Shown here piece by piece: positions 1 through 6,601 of a stretch of DNA of 18,317 nucleotides. Numbering within the stretch: the stretch's first letter is position 1; each line of letters begins with the position of its first letter. The DNA comes from CAYQPF01 sp964419225 (lineage in GTDB: Bacteria; Cloacimonadota; Cloacimonadia; Cloacimonadales; CAYQPF01). The stretch spans positions 1 to 18,317 of the forward strand of contig CAYQPF010000100.1 in assembly GCA_964419225.1 (NCBI GenBank), in the 5' to 3' direction. The translations under genes were made by a program, and so were the position numbers. Under the pieces are notes generated by a model. The model was not told the origin of the DNA. It searched no databases and saw only the letters and a list, made by a program, of their open reading frames with translations.

Positions 1-221
1 AGAGAGTTCGCACTCTGGATACAAACAAAAACATTTCTGATCTGGCTAAAGCCTGCGGTCTAACAGGCAAAGACACAGCTATGTATAATGCCAATTCTTA
101 CAGCATTGTCTGGGATGCCAAAGGTGATAATTTCAAAACCTTGCCTACAGGAGTATATGTATATATACTGACTGTTGATGGGAAGAAAATTGCTTCGAAT
201 AAGTGTTTGATTTTGAAGTAG
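1..221 (+). CDS. C-terminal end of a secreted/surface protein with FlgD-Ig/T9SS-like tail (partial)
   Basis: An open frame enters from the left edge and stops at TAG 219-221, leaving about 72 residues. The last 35 or so contain WDAKGDNFKTLPTGVYVYIL and then TVDGKK. This matches the general pattern of FlgD Ig-like and Por-type C-terminal sorting modules (W-D-x-x-x-x-N-x-x-x-x-P-x-G-x-Y-x-Y plus a final strand). Such modules end many long secreted proteins in Bacteroidota and Cloacimonadota and usually act in export or anchoring. The catalytic or binding part lies outside the window, so its role cannot be told. It is taken as host DNA because it lies outside the phage-like left end and shares no operon with the phage genes. 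Short beta modules can look alike, so the exact family is uncertain. Confidence 0.7.
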   Translation, partial: RVRTLDTNKNISDLAKACGLTGKDTAMYNANSYSIVWDAKGDNFKTLPTGVYVYILTVDGKKIASNKCLILK

Positions 222-236
222 TTGTTTATAAATTCT

Positions 237-290
237 GCATATTTGTGGTTTTCAAGTAGAATCGACGAGACGTCGATTATTCCCAATTGA
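237..290. repeat. Dispersed hairpin repeat, copy A
   Basis: This is about 54 bases beginning GCATATTTGTG and ending TTCCCAATTGA, with a central hairpin AATCGACG-AGA-CGTCGATT at 260-278 (8-bp stem). It aligns along its length with copy B at 511-564. The spacing from the stop codon of the preceding gene is short, so it could act in the 3' untranslated region, but no U-tract follows and an intrinsic terminator is not supported. Confidence 0.7.
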
Positions 291-510
291 CGGTAAGTAT
301 TTAGCGAGTAATAAGTGCCTTTTGTTGAAGTGAAAAGTTTAGAATTAAGATATAAAAGCGTTTAATCAGGCATTGCATACCTGTTAAGTATAGATGAAAC
401 TCATTGATTCAGCATTGAGGACAATTCGCGAGATGTTCAATTCAAGAGTTTTCCAATGTGTGACTCTGTGAATTCCTCGGTGTAACTCTGTGAAACTAAA
501 AAATTGTATG

Positions 511-564
511 GCATATTTGTGTTTTTTAGTAGAACCGACGCGGACGTCGGCTGTTCCCATTTGA
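511..564. repeat. Dispersed hairpin repeat, copy B
   Basis: This is the second copy of the element at 237-290, again beginning GCATATTTGTG and ending TTCCCATTTGA. Its hairpin stem is CCGACG (535-540) with CGTCGG (545-550). One stem pair differs from copy A on both sides: T262-A276 in A corresponds to C535-G550 in B, so pairing is kept. This favours a selected structure over chance similarity. Confidence 0.7.
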
Positions 565-602
565 ATAACCCATGAACACCAAGGATGTAAAGGGGAGCCA
601 AA

Positions 603-637
603 GAGTTGAGAGTTGAAAGTTGAGAGTTGAGAGTTAG
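603..637. repeat. Tandem 7-base repeat (GAGAGTT/AGTTGAG type)
   Basis: About five imperfect units of GAGAGTT or GAAAGTT run head to tail. They lie in non-coding DNA and affect no visible reading frame. A simple slippage tract is the most economical reading. Confidence 0.75.
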
Positions 638-652
638 GTGCCAGCTTCTCTT

Positions 653-677
653 TAGCTCCTTACTAGCTCCTTACTAG
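653..677. repeat. 11-base tandem duplication
   Basis: TAGCTCCTTAC occurs twice in direct succession and is followed by TAG. It is non-coding and probably a local duplication. Confidence 0.7.
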
Positions 678-789
678 GGGTAGGTGTTTCCTCCTGATTA
701 TAAATTTAATGAAAGAAGGGGAAATTATCGAAACTCGAAGTAAAGACTTAGTAGCCAGGTGTCGGGTGTCAGTGGGAAGAAAACTTTCA

Positions 790-846
790 TGGGAGAAGAG
801 CCTGCCAGACTCTTTATTATAATGACGCAAGCTGCGTAATCTCCCA
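790..846. repeat. Possible structured intergenic element (nested hairpins)
   Basis: TGGGAGA at 790-796 can pair with TCTCCCA at 840-846. Inside it, ACGCA (825-829) pairs with TGCGT (833-837) around a 3-base loop. CCTGC at 801-805 could alternatively pair with GCAGG at 847-851. Only one copy is in the window, so calling it a dispersed repeat is a guess. The pairing itself is visible. Confidence 0.35.
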
Positions 847-990
847 GCAGGATGGTTCCGACCAAAATAACGTAGTCCATATGAAACACTTTTTCACAAG
901 ACAGTTGGTCATAACCTGAGTAATAACTTATTATCTCTTGATCAGTGGCTAATATTTCCTTTTCCTAATTAGTTGAATTCGCACAATTCG

Positions 991-1180
991 TGTAAAGAGA
1001 CACCCAATTCTGCAAATCGGGTTCACTGTGACATTTAGCTTTATCTCTTTATGTTTTAGTTAGTTAGATAAGGTTGGTTTTGGAATTTGCAAATCGTGTT
1101 TTAGACTGTTTTAGATCAATTTAGGACACGAAAACTGCAAATTTGGACTGGTATTGGACTGTTTTTGGATTTTGCACATT
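991..1180. promoter_or_regulatory. Candidate phage left end (attL-like) with transposase-binding boxes
   Basis: Four related boxes are seen: TGCAAATCGGGTT at 1011, TGCAAATCGTGTT at 1088, TGCAAATTTGG at 1136 and TGCACATTT at 1173, with steps of 77, 48 and 37 bases. A copy of the control-region motif (TCACTGTGACA, 1023-1033) adjoins the first box. Mu's left end likewise has one outer transposase site and two inner ones, followed by the end of the leftward repressor gene, as here. The boxes and their order are visible; binding by the transposase at 2726-4783 is inferred. The exact end base is uncertain. Confidence 0.5.
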
Positions 1181-1184
1181 TAAA

Positions 1185-1928
1185 TTATTGTGTAGCAGAT
1201 TGATAAGCCCGCAGCTGGAGTGCAAGTGTGCCGATCAGAAAAACCTCTGAAGTCTGATATGAGTCTATGATTAGAACTTTAAAGTCCAAATTAAGTGGTT
1301 GGAGCATAATAAGTTGCCTTTCATAATCGAGTTGCACTTTCTTCAAAGTAACCCCATCCGCTGTCTGGACAGCACATATTTTGTCATTAACCTGACTCCA
1401 ATCAGGGTTATAGTGTATAACAACGATATCTGCATGACTGATTTGAGGTTGCATACTCTCACCGTTCACTCTATAGACAAAGTACTTATCTGACGCATCA
1501 TGCAGGTAAACCTTTGGTAATTCAATATGTTCCAGAAACTCGTAATTCTCTGGTATTTCCATTGGTGTTCCGGCGGAAATTTCCCCCACGACCGGAAGGA
1601 TAATTGTCCTTGATAGAAGTGCCTCTGGAAGCGAGTTTGGAGGTGTTTTGCTATTAAGCAGTTCCAACTTACTCTTCTTAGACCCATGCATATAAAACGG
1701 ATCATCCTTGGATATCATCATCCTGCCTTCACCATTTAACAGCCAATTTGTGTTGACTCCCTCTTTGCTCAATTCTATCAAAAATTCGGTATCCGGGTAT
1801 CTGTCATCACCTTTATAACGCAGTAAAGAGTTCTTGGAAATATGGTATTTTTCAGCAAATTCGTATTGCTTCAGATTCATAGATTTGATAAGGATTTCAA
1901 GCCTTTTTCCTATAGTCGTTTTTGCCAT
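1185..1928 (-). CDS. Phage repressor, HTH plus S24/LexA-type peptidase domain (CI-like)
   Basis: This 247-residue protein probably keeps the prophage silent by binding operators in the adjacent control region. Residues 1-60 form an HTH-type domain (QYEFAEKYHISKNSLLRYKG). Residues 110-240 match the S24/LexA self-cleaving fold, with Ala119-Gly120 in GEISAGTP as the cleavage site, Ser158 in NGESMQ as nucleophile and Lys196 in DGVTLKK as base. Spacings of about 39 and 38 residues fit LexA/CI. RecA-stimulated self-cleavage and SOS induction follow as inference. The start is ATG at 1928, preceded by GGGGG; an in-frame GTG at 1940 is possible. The gene points left, away from the transposase genes, as c does in Mu, but Mu's own repressor lacks this peptidase domain. 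Its 3' end abuts the phage end repeats. Confidence 0.9.
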   Translation of the reverse strand: MAKTTIGKRLEILIKSMNLKQYEFAEKYHISKNSLLRYKGDDRYPDTEFLIELSKEGVNTNWLLNGEGRMMISKDDPFYMHGSKKSKLELLNSKTPPNSLPEALLSRTIILPVVGEISAGTPMEIPENYEFLEHIELPKVYLHDASDKYFVYRVNGESMQPQISHADIVVIHYNPDWSQVNDKICAVQTADGVTLKKVQLDYERQLIMLQPLNLDFKVLIIDSYQTSEVFLIGTLALQLRAYQSATQ

Positions 1929-1996
1929 TATAACCCCCACATAGATAATTTCTGATTGACAACACCCTTTTGGGCGTTATCGTGTATCTCGTGTAA

Positions 1997-2024
1997 GAAA
2001 TAATAGAATAAATAGATGTGTCAA
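1997..2024 (-). promoter_or_regulatory. Candidate leftward repressor promoter
   Basis: On the minus strand TTGACA (2024-2019) is followed after 16 bases by TATTTC (2002-1997), about 70 bases upstream of the repressor start. The -35 is consensus but the -10 is weak, so the call is tentative. Confidence 0.35.
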
Positions 2025-2048
2025 TGATTTTTTGGAGAGTGTTTTTTC

Positions 2049-2066
2049 TGCCGGAACTTTCCGGCA
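2049..2066. promoter_or_regulatory. Perfect 18-bp palindrome, candidate operator
   Basis: TGCCGGAA-CT-TTCCGGCA is a perfect inverted repeat with 8-base arms. It lies between the divergent repressor and early genes. It would overlap the -35 position (2058-2063) of a promoter whose -10 is TATAAA at 2081-2086, which is a classic repressor arrangement. The palindrome is visible; binding by the 1185-1928 protein is inferred. Confidence 0.55.
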
Positions 2067-2080
2067 AAACTTGTGACTTT

Positions 2081-2086
2081 TATAAA
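2081..2086 (+). promoter_or_regulatory. Candidate -10 of the rightward early promoter
   Basis: TATAAA sits 17 bases after the centre of the 2049-2066 palindrome, where a -35 would lie. No good -35 consensus is present, so this rests on position and the A/T-rich hexamer. Transcription would start near 2093 and give a leader of about 320 bases carrying the motif array. Confidence 0.3.
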
Positions 2087-2212
2087 CGTAGGAAAAATCG
2101 CAGTTTATGAAGAAAGAACTTCCCAACATATTGCTAAGGTGTAAGATAGCACCTGTAAGTAGTATTAAGGAGGTGGAGATGAAAAAGCAAAATCTAAGTG
2201 CCCGATCGGCAT

Positions 2213-2386
2213 TCACTGTGACATTGAAAAAAATCACTGTGACACGATTTTCGTGTCACAGTGATTTAATCAAGTCCGGTAAAGGCTTCGGGAGTAATTG
2301 CTGTGGTTTTTTAGCAGTTCTTCAGAAATCGTGTCACAGTGAACCAAAAAAATGTCACAGTGAAGGTTTTTTTGATGTCACAGTGA
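2213..2386. promoter_or_regulatory. Array of six TGTCACAGTGA motifs (operator/enhancer-like)
   Basis: Six exact copies of TGTCACAGTGA or its complement occur at 2213-2223, 2234-2244, 2254-2264, 2332-2342, 2353-2363 and 2376-2386. The first two read TCACTGTGACA; the other four are reversed. Steps are 21, 20, 78, 21 and 23 bases, about two helical turns within each group. The core TCACAGTGA is a 9-base palindrome, as expected for a dimeric binder. A seventh copy is in the left-end region (1023-1033). By position this matches Mu's operator / internal activating sequence, which both repressor and transposase bind. Which protein binds here is not shown. Confidence 0.7.
2231..2267. repeat. 37-base perfect hairpin within the motif array
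   Basis: AAATCACTGTGACACGA (2231-2247), a TTT spacer and the exact reverse complement (2251-2267) form a 17-bp inverted repeat containing two of the array motifs. No U-run follows, so it is not a normal intrinsic terminator. It could be a high-affinity dimer or tetramer site, or a strong hairpin in the early mRNA leader. Confidence 0.85.
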
Positions 2387-2412
2387 ACGGCACATTGACC
2401 AAGGGGATTTGC

Positions 2413-2733
2413 ATGAGTGGTCAAATAAAAATTCTCTTTATAACAATTGGTCGGGTTTCGGTACTAACCGGAAAAACTCAAAGATCTGTTTGGAGAATGA
2501 TCAATAATAAGGAATTCTATTCCATCAGAAGAAATGTACAGGTTGGAAACAGGAAAACCAATGTTACTTTCATTTTGGTTAATGCAGAGTTATTCCATTT
2601 GGAATTGAAACATTGTATTGAAAACAACATTAAGCAGATTGATCAGGAAGAGGATATAGTTACGATAGGAGAAAAACAATACCCTTGCTTATTCTTAAAG
2701 AAATATCATAATAACGAGGTTAATCATGCTTGA
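2413..2733 (+). CDS. Small DNA-binding protein upstream of transposase (Mu N-terminal-domain-like)
   Basis: This 106-residue product has a helix-turn-helix-like N-terminal half (ITIGRVSVLTGKTQRSVWRM at residues 10-29) and then an R-rich strand pattern (RRNVQVGNRKTNVTFILV). The pattern resembles the winged-helix DNA-binding domains at the N terminus of MuA-type transposases and repressors; this is a pattern judgement only. The stop overlaps the transposase start by 8 bases, so translation is probably coupled. The chosen ATG follows AAGGGG. An in-frame ATG at 2179 has a far better Shine-Dalgarno (AAGGAGGTGG) and would add 78 residues, but these are spelled by the motif array. Motif steps of 20 and 23 bases break reading-frame periodicity, so DNA-level function there seems more likely. 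Confidence 0.6.
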   Translation: MSGQIKILFITIGRVSVLTGKTQRSVWRMINNKEFYSIRRNVQVGNRKTNVTFILVNAELFHLELKHCIENNIKQIDQEEDIVTIGEKQYPCLFLKKYHNNEVNHA

Positions 2734-4783
2734 GTTTCTTAATGCCGACATTCAAGAAAAGTATTTTGATGCCTTAGCTGAGATTGAAAAAGCAATTGAT
2801 ATTGTACTGAGCGAGTCAGGCAAGACAAAGGATAAAGAGTCCTCATACATAGATACGGAAGCTACACCAGCGGGTAAACCTGCACCGATGTCTCAACCTG
2901 AACTCCTCTCAGTACAAAATATCAAAACTGAGGCTGATGAAAAGCCTTATCTTGATTTAACACCTAATGAGACTATTCCATTGAAAGAGGATAAAACTGC
3001 AAATATGTTTGCCTGCTTCTGCAACATGGTTTTGGACAGACTGGAAAACAGTAAATCCAAAATTGAAGAATGGAAAAAGATCACTATAGAGTATAATACC
3101 AGACAGCTTGTTCCGGAACTATACCAACTCAAAGGTAAAAGATGCGAAAGAGCTTTGCGAGCCTGGGTAGCAACTTATCAGAAAAACTGCTTTGATATGT
3201 ATTCTTTAGTTCATGGTTCCATCAACGAGACCAGAAACAGAAAAGTTACCTACGCAGAACAGAACTATCTGTTATCTCTTCTTTTATCACCCAATCGTGT
3301 AAAAATAGGTACTGCCATACGTAATTTAAAACAAATGCATAACCTGAAACTTCTGGAATCACCCTCGAATGAGAAAACCCTCAAACGCTGGTGTATGGAC
3401 TGGGAAGCAGAGCATCCAGCAGAATGGTCACAAGCCAGAAACGGAAGCAAGTTCGTATCTGAGAATATCATCAAATCGATTATGCGAGATGACAGTCTTT
3501 TATCAGTCGGGGATGTCTGGGTGGCAGATGGTCATAAATTAGCTTTTGATATCATAAACCCGATAACAGGCAGACCTCAGCGTATGACTCTGATTATGTT
3601 CTTTGACTGGGCTTCCAGATATCCGGTAGGTGCTTCGATTGCTGTAACTGAAGATACACAGCATATAGCGATAGCACTTCGCAACGGCATTCTTAACTGG
3701 GGAGGACTTCCTAAGTATGTATATCTTGATAATGGCAAAGCCTTCAGATCTAAACTCTTCAATGAAAGATGGGAAGAGCATGATCTGGCTACTGAGATTG
3801 GTGGTATATTCCCAAGACTCAATATCGGAGTCAGCTTCGCTCAGAAGTATAATGCCAGATCAAAGGTAATCGAAAGGTTCTTCAAAACCTTCCAAGAACA
3901 GTTTGAAAGATTTATCTCCACCTTCAGAGGTGCAAGCATAGCTGATAAACCTGCCACGCTTATGCGAAACGAGAAGTGGGCAAAGAAGCTCTTTGAAGGT
4001 AAAGCCACCACAGTTGAAGAAGCTGTCCAGATGATGTCTTTCTACTTCAGATATGCTTATGGCGAGACTCCTCATGGCGGACTTAACCAGAAGAAACCAT
4101 TTCAACTTTTCTCTACTGCAGAAATCCCAGAGGACAGGAAAATAGAAGCTTCAAAACTGAACTTCCTGATGCTTGCAGTGGAGAGAAAAGCAGTCAGAAG
4201 CGAAGGTATAAGATTAAATCACATGATCTACTGGCAGGAAGCTTTAATCGATCATATCGGGCAACCTGTGGTTATCAGATACGATTACTCGGATGCCAGA
4301 TGGATACTGGTCTATACTAAGAATGATAAATTCATCTGTCAGGCAGAACTTAGAAGGGCACAGCATCCTTTCATTCATCTGGATAAGAACAATGCCATTG
4401 CCCATAGAGAACTTAAACGAGAGTATGACCAGATCAAAAAGCTCCAGAGAAAGACCGAACAGAGAACCAAGGAACTGGTCAAAAATACTCAGAGAATAGT
4501 AGATGGACTGATCAAACCTGCTCCAATAAATGAAGTGCCAGTGACGATGTTCAATAATCCTCCTATGATAGAAGCTCCTGTAAAACAGCTTACCGTAGAT
4601 GAGATAGCAGATAATGCCCTCAAAAGCATTCAAAACATGGAAGTAATCACCAGAGTCGAAACCAAGCACGAAACCCCTGAACCTGTCGCAGAATTTGATA
4701 ACGCAAATGAACAGGAGATATCCACTCCTCAACTCAAGACCAAGAGCTTTGAAGAAATGCTCAAAGCCATTGGCATTAAATAA
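2726..4783 (+). CDS. MuA-like DDE transposase (rve/RNase H fold)
   Basis: This 685-residue protein should cut and join the phage ends during integration and replicative transposition. Residues 170-250 look helical and DNA-binding. The catalytic core starts near 255 with Asp268 (VWVADGH), Asp335 (YLDNGKAF) and Glu383 (ARSKVIERFFK). MuA uses Asp269, Asp336 and Glu392, so the Asp-Asp spacing of 67 is identical and the length is close to MuA's 663. Residues 500-550 fit the Mu-type C-terminal beta-barrel (YWQEALIDHIGQPVVIRYD), followed by a basic coil at 555-590. The C-terminal tail (FEEMLKAIGIK) may contact the ATPase, as in Mu. Residues 30-90 look disordered. The start follows GAGG and overlaps the upstream stop. 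Confidence 0.95.
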   Translation: MLEFLNADIQEKYFDALAEIEKAIDIVLSESGKTKDKESSYIDTEATPAGKPAPMSQPELLSVQNIKTEADEKPYLDLTPNETIPLKEDKTANMFACFCNMVLDRLENSKSKIEEWKKITIEYNTRQLVPELYQLKGKRCERALRAWVATYQKNCFDMYSLVHGSINETRNRKVTYAEQNYLLSLLLSPNRVKIGTAIRNLKQMHNLKLLESPSNEKTLKRWCMDWEAEHPAEWSQARNGSKFVSENIIKSIMRDDSLLSVGDVWVADGHKLAFDIINPITGRPQRMTLIMFFDWASRYPVGASIAVTEDTQHIAIALRNGILNWGGLPKYVYLDNGKAFRSKLFNERWEEHDLATEIGGIFPRLNIGVSFAQKYNARSKVIERFFKTFQEQFERFISTFRGASIADKPATLMRNEKWAKKLFEGKATTVEEAVQMMSFYFRYAYGETPHGGLNQKKPFQLFSTAEIPEDRKIEASKLNFLMLAVERKAVRSEGIRLNHMIYWQEALIDHIGQPVVIRYDYSDARWILVYTKNDKFICQAELRRAQHPFIHLDKNNAIAHRELKREYDQIKKLQRKTEQRTKELVKNTQRIVDGLIKPAPINEVPVTMFNNPPMIEAPVKQLTVDEIADNALKSIQNMEVITRVETKHETPEPVAEFDNANEQEISTPQLKTKSFEEMLKAIGIK

Positions 4784-4802
4784 ACCAAGTAAGGAAGCTA
4801 AA

Positions 4803-5516
4803 ATGATACAAGGCAAATTAGTAAATATAAAGAATGTGATCGAAGCAGAAAACTGCATTAAATACCTTTTACAAAGACCCAAGCTGGAAATGGTCGGACT
4901 GGGTCTGCTCTATGGCAAACCCGGACTCGGGAAAACCACTTATGCTAACCGGATAGCTTTTTCACGAGGCTATATCTATATCAGACTGGAGTCCACAACC
5001 ACTCCAAAATCCTTCGCTTATGAGTTATTAACCAAGCTCTACCACAGATACAATCTTGGTGATTATATTCCTTCCGGAACCTCCAACAGCCTCTTCAAAA
5101 GAGTGCTGTCTATTTTGGAAGATCATGAGGATGCTGTAATCATTATTGATGAGATTGATTATGCCTTCCAAATGACAAAACTCCTGGGTGCGATTCGGGA
5201 TATCGTGGATGAGACCTTAGCGATTGTGATTCTGGTGGGTATGCAGTCAGCCAGAACCAGACTTCTTCAGATCAATGAATACTACTTCGACAGATGCAAC
5301 ATCTTCTATGAGTTCGAACCAGTCAGCAAACATGATATCGGAGCCTTATGCAAGGAAATCCTCGATATCAAGTGCCATAACGACCTGATAGATTATGTTC
5401 ACTTTCATACCTGTGGGAATATGCGTAAGACTATGAAAATGCTTCATACCATCGAGCAGGTAGCAGTAGCCAAAAACTTAACCAAAATCAGCGTTAATGA
5501 TTTAAATCCGGAGTAA
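4803..5516 (+). CDS. MuB-like AAA+ ATPase, transposition target selector
   Basis: This 237-residue ATPase has Walker A GKPGLGKT (38-45), Walker B AVIIIDEID (111-119) and a sensor-like stretch AIVILVGMQ (140-148). In Mu the partner ATPase binds target DNA, activates the transposase and provides target immunity. Direct succession after the DDE gene makes the same role likely. The start is ATG 4803 after AAGGA; upstream in-frame codons would run into the transposase 3' end. MuB is 312 residues and has an N-terminal helix-turn-helix. This protein is shorter and begins almost directly with the ATPase fold, so a separate DNA-binding partner may exist, perhaps the next gene. The C-terminal 60 residues are helical and basic, as in MuB. 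Confidence 0.9.
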   Translation: MIQGKLVNIKNVIEAENCIKYLLQRPKLEMVGLGLLYGKPGLGKTTYANRIAFSRGYIYIRLESTTTPKSFAYELLTKLYHRYNLGDYIPSGTSNSLFKRVLSILEDHEDAVIIIDEIDYAFQMTKLLGAIRDIVDETLAIVILVGMQSARTRLLQINEYYFDRCNIFYEFEPVSKHDIGALCKEILDIKCHNDLIDYVHFHTCGNMRKTMKMLHTIEQVAVAKNLTKISVNDLNPE

Positions 5517-5519
5517 GTT

Positions 5520-6083
5520 ATGAGTAAAAAGCAGACAATAAGCCTTAATGACAGACAGCTTGTTTCTCACTTTATTATATCTTATAACAAGCCTTTCAAT
5601 GCCGAAACAGTAAGTCAGATGACAGGACTTCCTAAAATTACAGCACAATCCCTGTTATCAGAACAGATCAGCTTGAACAAGATTAAGCTGATCTCTTCTG
5701 ATGCTGGTGGCATTTATGTCAGAGTGAACAGATTTGAACAACCTAAGAATAACAGTCATAATGATTGGACTTTGACTCGGGAAAACGCTTTTAAGTTATA
5801 TAATGTTCTATTAGAAAAGCCGTATTACAATGTAAGAGATATCGCCAAAGCAGTCGGATATTCCAGACAATGGGTATCAGTTTACTTACGTGCTATGATT
5901 AGTATAAAATGTGTGTCAGTGTCTTATGATGGGCCTTACAAAGCAGAGAGTCTTGAGAATATCTCCAAGCTGGGTTTAGTTCCTTCAGTAAGCATCAACA
6001 TACTAATAAGACCAGAAGTAAAAAAACAACTAAGTAAGCAAGAACTCATAAAGCGTTGGTATGAGAAGCTTTTAAACTCATAG
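5520..6083 (+). CDS. Two-domain winged-helix protein, function unknown
   Basis: This 187-residue product starts 3 bases after the ATPase stop, with GGAG overlapping the end of that gene. Two separate helix-turn-helix-like segments are visible: residues 25-50 (FNAETVSQMTGLPKITAQSL) and 100-125 (YNVRDIAKAVGYSRQWVSVY). The second has the D-I-A-x-A-x-G-x-S-x-x-x-V pattern of DNA-recognition helices. There is no catalytic motif, membrane segment or signal peptide. Position between the transposition genes and the GemA-like gene suggests an early DNA-binding role: a regulator, or a helper of the ATPase that lacks its own HTH. I do not recognise the family. The gene ends before a strong hairpin. Confidence 0.8.
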   Translation: MSKKQTISLNDRQLVSHFIISYNKPFNAETVSQMTGLPKITAQSLLSEQISLNKIKLISSDAGGIYVRVNRFEQPKNNSHNDWTLTRENAFKLYNVLLEKPYYNVRDIAKAVGYSRQWVSVYLRAMISIKCVSVSYDGPYKAESLENISKLGLVPSVSINILIRPEVKKQLSKQELIKRWYEKLLNS

Positions 6084-6115
6084 TTATTAAAACATAAACA
6101 AAAAGTTTAAAACGG

Positions 6116-6138
6116 AACATCCCGAGCGGGATGTTTTC
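6116..6138 (+). terminator. Hairpin with short T-run, possible terminator or attenuator
   Basis: AACATCCCG (6116-6124) and CGGGATGTT (6127-6135) form a perfect 9-bp stem (8 bp with a realistic 4-base loop), followed by only a short T-run. It lies 33 bases after the 5520-6083 gene and just upstream of the next one, so it could split the early transcript or lower expression downstream. Confidence 0.55.
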
Positions 6139-6153
6139 GGCTTTGGAGCAGAT

Positions 6154-6564
6154 ATGAAAATGAGCATACAGCAGGAGAAAAAGTTAAGACAGGATATCCA
6201 TGCCCTGAGAATAAAGAAGTTCAACTGGGATAAGGAAGTACTGCATCAGGTAATGAAGAACCTCGGTTTTGGAGACTCTGTCACTATGCTTTCCGGAGAT
6301 GAATTACTGGAACTCAAATACCTGTTAATTGATAATCCCAAGAATTATTTGCCAATCGACAAGACTCTGGATAAACAGGGCAGGTTCATGTATTCACTCA
6401 TGAAACAAGCTGATCTCACTATGGAGTATCTGACAGCCTATTTATTAAAAAAGTATCACAAACCGCATTGGAATCTGCTTAAATCTGAAGAGAAGAAAGC
6501 AGTGATTTCCATGCTACAGTATTATAAAGAAAAAAACACTCGGAACACTCTAAATACTCAATAA
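6154..6564 (+). CDS. GemA/Mu gp16-like early phage protein
   Basis: This 136-residue protein has the layout of the Mu gp16/GemA (DUF1018) family. A basic helical start (LRQDIHALRIKKFNWDKEVL) is followed by a short loop rich in Ser and Gly (GFGDSVTMLSGDELLELKYL), then LDKQGRFMYSLMKQADLT and a helical tail. In Mu, GemA is an early regulator that affects host and phage gene expression; its mechanism is poorly understood. Position after the transposition genes fits. The start is ATG 6154 with GGAG 6 bases upstream; a second ATG follows two codons later. It lies downstream of the hairpin at 6116-6138. The family match is from pattern memory, so moderate. Confidence 0.65.
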   Translation: MKMSIQQEKKLRQDIHALRIKKFNWDKEVLHQVMKNLGFGDSVTMLSGDELLELKYLLIDNPKNYLPIDKTLDKQGRFMYSLMKQADLTMEYLTAYLLKKYHKPHWNLLKSEEKKAVISMLQYYKEKNTRNTLNTQ

Positions 6565-6601
6565 ACAGATTATTAAAAACACATAAATTTTAGGAGGACT
6601 C

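Larger units (their letters stand above)
222..990. other. Non-coding host intergenic region with repeats
   Basis: No convincing gene is seen on either strand. The stretch holds two copies of a hairpin-bearing repeat (237-290 and 511-564), a pair of 14-base near-identical repeats (459-472 and 481-494, one mismatch), a short 7-base tandem repeat (603-637), an 11-base tandem duplication (653-677) and a two-stem structure at 790-846. It is read as chromosomal DNA between the host gene and the phage left end. Confidence 0.6.

Noticed and set aside
459..494. Pair of TGTGACTCTGTGAA / TGTAACTCTGTGAA repeats as further operator sites
   Set aside because: They do not match the TCACAGTGA core and lie outside the presumed phage end.
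2231..2267. Intrinsic terminator
   Set aside because: The stem is perfect but no T-run follows on either side, and the arms are copies of the array motif.
2213..2386. CRISPR-like repeat array
   Set aside because: The repeats are only 11 bases, occur in both orientations and have 9-12 base or 67-base gaps. No cas genes are nearby.
4244..4882. Long antisense open frame over the 3' part of the transposase gene
   Set aside because: It lies entirely opposite strong coding sequence, has no supporting start signal or recognised motif, and is best explained as a shadow frame.
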